Part shown: piece by piece, positions 11,155-20,500 of the stretch | Layout of the letters: the number at the start of each line of letters is the position of its first letter | Position numbering within the stretch: position 1 is the stretch's first letter | Made by a program: the position numbers and the translations under genes | The notes under the pieces: generated by a model | The model's input: only the letters and a program-made list of their open reading frames with translations | Databases searched by the model: none | Told to the model about the DNA's origin: nothing | From: Gammaproteobacteria bacterium | GTDB lineage: Bacteria; Pseudomonadota; Gammaproteobacteria; UBA1113 | DNA length: 64,000 nucleotides | Direction: 5' to 3' | NCBI GenBank assembly: GCA_021773295.1 | Contig: JAJFKI010000055.1 | Span: 59,661 to 123,660, forward strand

Positions 11155-11239
11155 TAGCACTTCCACTTTAAATTCCCGTAAACAAAAATAATGTTTATGG
11201 TTGGCGATACGGCTGATAATAATAAATATTATTATGGGA

Positions 11240-12082
11240 TCAGAGTAATGAATATTTTCCCGCTAGATAACACAAATTTGACAAAGTATAATGAGGACCT
11301 AATTTACCTCTTGCCTTTTCGCGGTATGTCTCTACAGTTCTTCTGGAAATACTAAGTATTTCACCCGTTTCTATGGCTGTTTTTCCTTTGATCATCCAGT
11401 GAAAACATTCTGCTTCTCGGTTTGTTAAATCCTTCATTCGCATTTTTAGCATATGTTCTTCAGGTGAAACAGTTTCTAAGAACGTATTACGCAAATCATG
11501 ATTGATTAAATTATAATTTGGATGATTGAGTTGAAAGTTGTCGCCCCGCAACTCGGCTATATTAACGTGTAAATTGTTAAAATCTGCTAACATATGACGA
11601 TTGGTTTTTTTGAAATATGCAATAAATCGTTCCAGCAAATCGACTTGATTAATACAAACTTCCAGTAGCTTTGACTGCTCTTCATAAAGTGCAAAAATAA
11701 AAACTTCGTAATAGTCGTGCTCTTTTATTATAAATGTAATGTTTTCAGCAAAATTAAATTTTTTATTGGCTCCTTCGAAAATAGTTGTCATGCCATCATC
11801 GAATTCATGCAGCTTATTACTAACCACTTGCACATTTTTCCCTTCTTGGTATTTTCCGGGCGCAACTAAATAAGGATCATGTAAATAAAATTCATTATCT
11901 AAGTAAAACTGGAAATAATCAGGTTTATTGCAGAAAACAGAATAGTTGCCAACAGCATCAACTCGTTCATAGGCAAAGTAAGGGATGTTGAGTAAATCAA
12001 CTAATGGCGCTGTCGCTTTCATTATAGTGTTATAATGTTTGCCACTCATACAATCGTGAAGCTCATGAAACATTGTATCCAT
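11240..12082 (-). CDS. LuxR-family transcriptional regulator
   Basis: A 280-residue regulator. The C-terminal 65 residues form a LuxR-type helix-turn-helix (LTNREAECFHWMIKGKTAIE, then ISRRTVETYREKARGKLG). The N-terminal part, about 200 residues, is a sensory region whose ligand is unknown; it does not obviously show the acyl-homoserine-lactone residues. A TTG seven codons upstream is possible, but the ATG at 12082 has GAGAGGGA about 8 bases upstream. It is the only dedicated regulator next to the NRPS/phenazine region and is separated from the plus-strand GNAT gene by about 270 bases that contain several short inverted repeats. A role in controlling the cluster is inferred from position only. 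Confidence 0.8.
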   Translation of the reverse strand: MDTMFHELHDCMSGKHYNTIMKATAPLVDLLNIPYFAYERVDAVGNYSVFCNKPDYFQFYLDNEFYLHDPYLVAPGKYQEGKNVQVVSNKLHEFDDGMTTIFEGANKKFNFAENITFIIKEHDYYEVFIFALYEEQSKLLEVCINQVDLLERFIAYFKKTNRHMLADFNNLHVNIAELRGDNFQLNHPNYNLINHDLRNTFLETVSPEEHMLKMRMKDLTNREAECFHWMIKGKTAIETGEILSISRRTVETYREKARGKLGPHYTLSNLCYLAGKYSLL

Positions 12083-12348
12083 TATTGATCCCTCTCTACT
12101 CAAATGACTGATAACAGAACAATTGATACGCTATATGGTCATAACTACCATAGAATCCCGAGTTTGTCTAGCAACATGCCCCAAAATGCGATTTTGGAAA
12201 TATGCCCAACTACACTATCTCATAGTGAGCAGCAAAAAGTGTATACGTAAATTTACCGAGATAGCGTATAATTCCTTGACCGAACGTATCATAAGCATTT
12301 TTATTGCATATGGTGAACATAATCTAAATAATAATAAGGATAGACGCC

Positions 12349-13410
12349 ATGCCTACGATTATTCGCTTAAAGGCACTGTTACACTCATCAAAAAAAATAA
12401 AAGCACCCACAGAGGCAGCAAGGCAAGTCACCACAGTTGATGAAACATTCTCTCTTAGAACCATGACAGCAAAAGAAGCTAGAAAACCAATTTACCAATG
12501 GTTTCCAGAAATACAAATTCCTAACAGCCTACCAGCTTTGTATGAAAGCAATCCAGAGGGATGGTATTGCCTGGCACAACAAGGCACAGCCCCAGTGGCA
12601 TCGATAGCCAGTTATCGTAAATCCAACCAACAGGCGTGGTATGGCTATTACTTCATGACAGAAAAGTATCGTGGTACCGGCCTTGCCGAGCGCTTATTCA
12701 ATGGCGTGATGGATATTGACATAAAACGGGGCGTAAGAAAAATCAATTTTCAATGTGTTGGCGCTTTAGAGCCTTTATACAATGCTTACGGTTTTCAAAA
12801 AACCCATGAAAACACAATCCACTGTGCAGCGTTAGGTAAACCTTACAAAAAACATTTGGCACATGATATTACTGAGCATGACTTTACACCTGCAGTATTA
12901 AGAGCATTAGTCAAATATGACCAAGAAGTGCAAAATGGACTAAACCGCCATATACAACTGTTTCAGTGGTTTACTATGCCCGGAATTGAAGTATTAGTTG
13001 CGTTAAATGACCATAATGAGGTCGTTGGCTACAGCTGTGTGCACCCTTTTCATTTCAACTTACCAAAATTTGGCACTGAGCATGAACGCATTGCACCTCT
13101 GTATGCAGATGATCCGGATACTGCAGAACGCTTATTAGACGTTTCTATGTCTGTTGCTTGTGCTCAACCTAAAGACTCTGAAGCAGCTAAAGAGCTTGAG
13201 GAAATTGCTTACAACGCGCCTACCTCTATTATATTTGATACCGATGGTACCAACCCTGATGCCGCTAAGCTTGCTGCAAGTATCGGTTTATTTAAAACTG
13301 CTGTTAAAGTTTCCCATATGTCTCAGGTGCTAAATGGTAAAGAAGCCCCCGAAGAATATTACGATAGCAGTAAAGTTTATAGCTTCTGTGAATACGGCAG
13401 CGGCCCATGA
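12349..13410 (+). CDS. GNAT-family acetyltransferase, probably two-domain
   Basis: A 353-residue protein. The first GNAT domain (about residues 35-160) has the acetyl-CoA pyrophosphate loop YRGTGLAERL. The second half (about 175-350) looks like a second, more diverged GNAT-type domain with AVLRALVKYDQEV and LAASIGLFKT segments, as in YitH/HolE-like proteins, but this is a weak resemblance. The acceptor is unknown. AAGGATAG precedes the ATG. It stands between the LuxR regulator and the methyltransferase of the NRPS operon, converging on the latter with stops 17 bases apart. Tailoring or self-protection by acetylation are possible roles, inferred from location. Confidence 0.7.
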   Translation: MPTIIRLKALLHSSKKIKAPTEAARQVTTVDETFSLRTMTAKEARKPIYQWFPEIQIPNSLPALYESNPEGWYCLAQQGTAPVASIASYRKSNQQAWYGYYFMTEKYRGTGLAERLFNGVMDIDIKRGVRKINFQCVGALEPLYNAYGFQKTHENTIHCAALGKPYKKHLAHDITEHDFTPAVLRALVKYDQEVQNGLNRHIQLFQWFTMPGIEVLVALNDHNEVVGYSCVHPFHFNLPKFGTEHERIAPLYADDPDTAERLLDVSMSVACAQPKDSEAAKELEEIAYNAPTSIIFDTDGTNPDAAKLAASIGLFKTAVKVSHMSQVLNGKEAPEEYYDSSKVYSFCEYGSGP

Positions 13411-13426
13411 GATCATTGCCGCTACA

Positions 13427-14566
13427 TCAAGCATTCACAACAAACATTAAACCATGCTCGGCTTCTAATACAGAAACGGTAAAACCGAAAGCTTGTAACA
13501 GTGAACATAAATATACTTGGCTATATGCGATTGTGTGCAAGCCCATTTTCGATTTAAAGGTAACGCCAAAAGAAGACTCAATTTTTTGTAAATCATGATA
13601 GCCGCAATTTCTATAGTAAGCTTCGCGAACATTATTTGTCGTGGTATTTATTTTATATGAGGAAATAATAAAATCCATAGAAAACAATTTCAATTTCGCC
13701 AGTAAATAAGAAATTGGCGCAATGTTACCAAATACATTGAAAGGAAAAATTAATATTGGTTTATCATGCTGGCTCTGATATAAATCAAAAAACTTCATAT
13801 TAATTATGTCAGCACATGCAACTTGGACCTGTTGGTAACCATGCCTTTGAATGATTTGATTAGCGGTATTAATACGCGTAGGATCGAAATCTATTCCAAT
13901 ATATTTAAGCTGATTTTTCTGTGCCAATTGTACATTTTCAAGTTCACCACAACCAACCTCTACCAAGGTTGTATACGTGTGCTTCTTTTCATGTAATAAA
14001 CTATCAAAACTATTGTGCTCTGTCATTAAAAAATCAACTAACAATGGTGGATAATTATTTACGTGCAAAATCTCTTGTCCACTAGACATATAAAAATGTA
14101 ATGCAGCATCATTCTCATGTAACTCTTTAAAGTTATATTCTCGCAATTTAGCCATTAATCTAATGATAGAGGCAATATATTTTTTTGAAGCCTTTAAGTT
14201 ATTCTGAGGAAAGATTAACTTTATACAAGCATTTTCTTGATCCAGTATAATCTTGGGTACTAAAAACTTAAATATATCCGTTTCATAACACACATCCCAA
14301 AGTGAACATAAGAATTTATTAAAGTCAGCGCCGCTCTCAAGGACTAAATCTAGTTGTAAATCTTTATTTAATGAAGAAAAACAATAAATCGTTTTTGTCA
14401 ATGATTGCTCTTTTGAATCTATCGACCATAATTTTTGAACCGATTCCTTTACATAAGGAAATTGCTGTTCCCTAATTTGATCACAATTCAAGTGACCATT
14501 CATTAAGCTTGACTCAATACCCTTATCCTCAGGTAAAGCCGTGTCAACTGTCATTTCTGAATACAT
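13427..14566 (-). CDS. Class I SAM-dependent methyltransferase of the NRPS operon
   Basis: A 379-residue protein with motif I LVEVGCGELEN (residues 201-211), followed by the acidic loop YIGIDFDPTRI and PILIFPFNVFGNIA as a motif-IV candidate. About 200 N-terminal residues precede the methyltransferase fold and were not recognised. The ATG at 14566 has a strong GAGGAGGAAAT site and lies 16 bases after the NRPS stop, so it is almost certainly translated from the NRPS transcript. A product-methylating role is inferred. Base composition is AT-rich like the NRPS gene. Confidence 0.7.
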   Translation of the reverse strand: MYSEMTVDTALPEDKGIESSLMNGHLNCDQIREQQFPYVKESVQKLWSIDSKEQSLTKTIYCFSSLNKDLQLDLVLESGADFNKFLCSLWDVCYETDIFKFLVPKIILDQENACIKLIFPQNNLKASKKYIASIIRLMAKLREYNFKELHENDAALHFYMSSGQEILHVNNYPPLLVDFLMTEHNSFDSLLHEKKHTYTTLVEVGCGELENVQLAQKNQLKYIGIDFDPTRINTANQIIQRHGYQQVQVACADIINMKFFDLYQSQHDKPILIFPFNVFGNIAPISYLLAKLKLFSMDFIISSYKINTTTNNVREAYYRNCGYHDLQKIESSFGVTFKSKMGLHTIAYSQVYLCSLLQAFGFTVSVLEAEHGLMFVVNA

Positions 14567-14582
14567 ATTTCCTCCTCAATAC

Positions 14583-17500
14583 TCAGCTCAACAACCAATT
14601 TCGATTCATCTGGATTAACGTTTGCAGATAATCATCCTGCGTCTTAAGAAAAATAGCATTAACTCTATTATCCGGTGATTTTCTTGAATACATTTCTTTT
14701 GCATTATCTGTATAAAAGCTTAAAAAAGGTGATAGTGAATTCGTATAATCAGCTTGACCAATCAGTAATTTTTTCCACTGTGTATATGTGATCGGCTTTA
14801 GTTTTTTTTCTTTGAATACACCAAACACGCTGTCCCATACCACTGGAGACTCATTATGTAACTCATTAACAGCTTCGCCTTGATCATAATTCATAAGACA
14901 TGCGGAAACATTGTCAACGGGTAAGTAATCAAAAGCCGCATAGTCACAGGGGTAATAGCCTAACTGTAGACAAGCTTTAATGAATAGTAATATATGCGTT
15001 TTTTCTCGATCAATATCATTACGGCCATAAACGGGCATAATAAATGGCAACCTAAATATTTTAACCTTTAACCCTTGTCTTTGAGCTTGTATTAGAGCAC
15101 ATTCTGATAGATATTTTGTTTGTAGATATCCATTTTGCAATGTTCGAGTATTTTTAAAAAGCACTTCAGGCTGTAGAGTATCAAGTCCTAGACTAAGACC
15201 AGTTGTTGATAAATATATGATATCTTTTTGGCAACCTTGTTTTGAAAACTTAATAAACTCAAGTGTACTCTTGAAGTTAGGACCTTGTAAACCATCAACT
15301 TCCATGGAGTGATTCACATGCGCTGCACAGTGAAATACAGAACTCACATTATTTTTCAAATAGTTATAGATTGTCATATCTAACCCAAAATTGGGTTTGT
15401 CGATTTCAGCATAATGGGCAAAAACCTTCGATATTTTTGACAGTTTAATTCCATAAACATGATTAGACGCTGCCAACCTTGATAATGGATTACTCTCATC
15501 TACTTTACGTACAAGACAAACCACCTGATCATAATCACTAACCAGTTTATGTAACAAGTGCGAACCAACAAATCCAGTTGCACCCGTTATTAAAGCAACT
15601 CTTTTAGTAGGCTTTATCTTATCAACAACAATTGGCAATGATGAATTTAACAAGGAATTTACCATCGACTTTATTATGCTTATTGAATTATCTTTAGTAT
15701 GACTTACTATTTGATAATATAGATTACTTAGTGTTGGATCTTTAATAAATTTGGAAATACTCAATGTCTTTTTGTACTTTAGCGATAAGGCCGTTACAAA
15801 CTTTGCAACTGTGATTGAAGTGCCGCCTATATCAAAGAAGTTTGAGTTAAGCTGAATATTACCTTCATCATGTCCCGTTAAATAAGCTGCATTTGAAGTG
15901 ATAAAATTAGCAACTTTATCATCAGGAGTATTATTCGCATAAGTGCTGTCATTTCCTTGTTTACTTTGTGCAAGCGCAATCAGCGATTTTCTATCTAGCT
16001 TTCCATTTAATGTTAAAGGTATCGCATCAATCACAGAGATGCTTGCAGGCATCATATATGACGGCAACAACTCTCTCAGATCTTGATAAACGGATTCAAA
16101 ATTAATAACTTGATTAAGCTCAGGTTTAATAAAGGCTAAAATTCTAGTAACCCCTGCTTGGTTTTTGTGGGATATGACCAACACATGATTTGCATTTGTG
16201 ATTGATAATAATGCAGATTGAATCTCACTTAATTCAACCCGGATACCATTAATTTTTATTTGCGAATCACTTCTTCCCTCATAATAAACATTTCCATCAA
16301 AACCTAGTTTTGCAATGTCACGTGTTCTGTAATAGCGGGTATTATTAAGTGTTAAAAAATATTCACTGCTCGGATCTCGCAAATAACCATCAGCTACAGC
16401 ATAACCGCTGAGAAACAACTCACCAGGCACTCCCACGGGCACTTGTTTAAATTCTTTATTTAAAATAGCAAGCTTCATTCCTGGTAAAGGCTTACCAACA
16501 GGTGGATATTCCGGCCACATAGCCAAATCAGCAGGAAGAATGTAGCGAGTGATATTATGCGTTTCAGCAGGGCCATAGTGATTTTCTAAACGACAGTGCC
16601 TGTTGTTATGAAAAAAATGTTTTATAGATGAGGTAATATGTAACTGCTCACCAGAAGACATGATTCGCTGTAAATGTGGAAAGTGTTTATAATCACTCGC
16701 TTCGCTCGCCATACAAATAAGTTCTAAAACTACTGGCGGTAAGAAAAGATAATTTATTTCATGCTGTGTAAGATATTCTAAAAACAATAGCGGATCAGTT
16801 CGAACATCATCAGGTAGAACATAAACAGTCGAGTGAGTTAAAATTGCCGCATAGGTTGCTTGCAACGCAACATCAAATGCAAAATTTGAGTAAAGTGCAA
16901 CCCTACTGTTTTTTTCCATATACTCGCTAGTACAATTAACCAAATGTAGAACTGTGTTAGCATTCTGCACAATACCTTTTGGTGTCCCTGTACTACCAGA
17001 GGTATAAATCATATATTTTATTTGAGTTAATAAAATATTTGATACAGAAGCTTTCTTTATTGATTGCGCATCAGCACTCAATGCTTCATAACTTATTTTT
17101 TTATTCACCTTTAGTTGCTCTGCCTTCGCAGATAATGATTCAGTAAACACCAACATGCAAAGCAATGCATCGTCAATAATGCTTTGTATTCTCGCAACAG
17201 GGAAGTTTGCATCAATCGCGACGATATAATTATTACTCAATGCAATGGCAGAACAAAGAACTGGATATGCTTCAGAGCGCTGTAGCAGCAATCCAATTTT
17301 TTTATCGATACCATATTTTCTTGTGAAATAATGTGATAACGAGCTGACAAGTAAATTAAACTCACTGTAGCTAAGCTTCTGATGTGCATAGATTGCTAAA
17401 GAGTCATCAGAATCAATTGTTATTGCCTTTGTATCATTTGTTTCTGCAGTTATTAAATGTTCATCAGTAAAGGATGTTTCGGCTTTTGACAACTGAAATA

Positions 17501-20500
17501 TTTGGTTAATCGTACTTTCTGCACTGCTGGACAATAACACCACCTCTAAGCAAGCAAGGAAATGGCCTACAATATGTTCATTGACAATCTCTTTATCAAA
17601 CTCAGCCCATAGGCTATAGTTTTCTCCAGCCTGCAAGAAAATACTTAATGGAAACTTTGTTGTACCATTAAAGCAGTAAAACCGTTCAGCACTAACATCG
17701 CCAGCATCGATTGGTGAATACTCTGGAACAAACGCAGCAAAAATATCATAAATAACATCTCTTCTATTATCTAATTTATTTAAGCCGGTAATAAGATCAG
17801 AAAGATTTGTAAAACGCTCGTCATACGATAATTTTATAAGCCGTTTTACATGTGCAAGATGTTCAGCAAAACAAGTGTCATTATTAACGGTAATCGGAAG
17901 AGGTAACGTATTGATAAAACAACCTATAATACTCTCTGTTCCTGGAACCCTGGTTGAAAATGGGGTTCCGATGACAAATTTATCTGTCGTAAAATAATAA
18001 TGCGTTGCAATTGAAATTAATGATATCAAATAGGCTAATGGTGTTATTGAGTAATGATTTAGATCACTCACTAATTTTGCCGTTGCATTTGAAGATAAAT
18101 TGTGTTGAAGGTATGTCCCTTGTGAAATAGCATGATTCGTTGAGATGTTAAAGATTGAAAATTTATAATCACCACTGTTGAGTTTTTCAAGCAACTTACC
18201 GGTGCTTTGCTGCGCTTTACCATCTTTCTTATAAATGCTGTAGTCTAAGTAGGACAAGTTATTCGAAGACTTGACTGGCTTGTCGTTATTATAGAAACGT
18301 TCAAACTCACTTTGAAGTAATCGTACTGAAAACTCATCAATACACAAATGCGGCATGATAAAAAAAAGTTTGCGGTTGTCATTATCAACCATGACTCGCA
18401 ATAAATTGCCACTCATTAAATCAAAAGGCTCATTAGCAAACTTTACTATTGCTGATGCACTGATTGCGTTGTCCACGATAATGGGTATAGAGCCTTTAAC
18501 ATACGCTTTTGTTTTTTGAAAATAGCTATCACCCGATTTATAAAATTGTGTTCTAAAAATAGCATTATTATGCATAATTAGATCGATAGTGTTTTGTAGC
18601 TTTTTCATCACTAGATTTGAATTTAGTTGATATGCGACAATAAGATTATATCTTGTTAAATCTGCTGATATTTCATCGATCAACAACAATGATCGAAGTT
18701 CCTTACTAACTAAAGCAAGCTTCTTACCTGTTTTAGGCAGTGTTTTTAAATTAGAATTATTTGAGCTCAAAGCAATGAGTGTTGCCACATTAGATAGCGT
18801 TCTGCTTTCATAAATATCACGGTTTTTTAGACGAACTTTAAACGCCTTCTCAATTTCTATCAGTAAAAGTGCGACGGTTATTGAATTGCCGCCCATCATA
18901 AAAAAATCCGCCTCAACATCAATCTCTGATACTTTAAATAGTTTTTTATATAGCGCTAATAATCTTGTGCTTACTTTGTTTGTCTTATAATTTGAATGTC
19001 TGCTGCCACTATCAATTTTATAAGTAGTTTTAAGTTTATCTAAGTATTGATAATCAATTTTTCCGTTAGCAGTATAATTAAACTGTTGGATGTGGGTAAA
19101 TTGGCATAAATAACTTACCTGCGAAAGTGACGCTTTAATTTTTTGTGAAAGGACTTCTGCGCGTAAAGCTGCACCCTTGTATGTTGTATAATAAATTTGA
19201 ATGTAAGACTCATCTTTTTTATGGATTGCCACTGCTTTTTCTATTTGATCAATCGTTGATAACTGGGCTTCAATTTCGCCCAGTTCTAAACGAATGCCAT
19301 TTAATTTTATTTGGCGATCCTGCCTACCACAAAAGTGAAGGTTACCATCAGTGTCATACCACACGTGATCGCCTGTCTTATAATATTGCGCATTATTTAT
19401 TTTAATCATTGGCGCAATATCATCGCTTAGATAATGTGAAAATATTGGCGCACCAGAAACTATCAGCTCTCCTTTGATACCGGGGTGTACAGCCTTATTA
19501 TCATGATTAATTACTAACGCTTTTGAATTATTGACAGGTTTGCCAATCGGTACATTGATCCTGGCGTATCGACTATTATTACTCACTTTAAATAATGTCA
19601 CACAAATTGTCGCTTCTGTTGGGCCATAACCATTAATGATCGTCACCCCTTGAGCTTTTTTAGTAATATCCTGCAAAAGCTCCAATTTAATTGGCTCAAC
19701 ACCAACAAGAACTCTTTTTAAACTAGTTTTTTTATTTTTTGACAGGTGTGCTTTTAACTCATGTAACATAAAGGCTGGAATGTAAGCTGAAGCAACTTTG
19801 TCCTTATGCAGTGCCTTGATATATGCTTCGGGAACTAGTCTTGTCTCTTCAGAATAAAGATGAAGCGTTCCAGAATTAATAAAGCAAGACAAAACCTCAT
19901 ATAAAAATACGTCAAAATTTATATCTGTCCATACGGCATAGTGTTCAAATAATTTAATTTTTTTAAGCTGGTTAACACTTTCTAACAGGTTATAGATAGA
20001 AGTGCTTTTTACTGGAATCAGTTTGGGTGAACCAGTCGTTCCTGATGTGTGCATCACACATGTTATATTTTTTAATTTTTTCTGTGACTGCAAGGGCGTT
20101 TCAATTTTAAATATATTGACAGCTTGCTGTTGGTAGCAATGTTTAAAATTAGTAATGGTCAGCTCGGGGTTTGTCGTAATAATTAAATTAATATCTAATG
20201 TCTTAATCACTGTTTGTAGTTTTTTCTTGGAAAACTTTGTTGGGATAGGTATAAATGGAATTCGACTAATAATACAAGCAAGCGTGCAGATGAGATAATC
20301 AATGCTTTTATCCATCATTATCACCACAACCCGTCCTGAATCATTCAAGTCAGTTAAGCATTCCCCTTTTTCGCTGCAAGCTGTAACTAGCTCTGCATAG
20401 GATATAGAGATCTTTCCTTGAGTGATTGCTAATACATTTTTCCTCCGATTTAAACCTGTCATGATAGCTTGAAGCAAATTGCCAGGCAGTGGCTTCTTGT

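Noticed and set aside
12136..12275. Inverted repeats and a TATAAT in the LuxR/GNAT gap (including CCAAAAT-gcg-ATTTTGG)
   Set aside because: No matching -35 at proper spacing; the AAAATGCG dyad resembles a family A relic, so no regulatory call was made.
13407..13598. 63-codon plus-strand frame after the GNAT gene
   Set aside because: It lies antisense to the conserved end of the methyltransferase and is a shadow frame.
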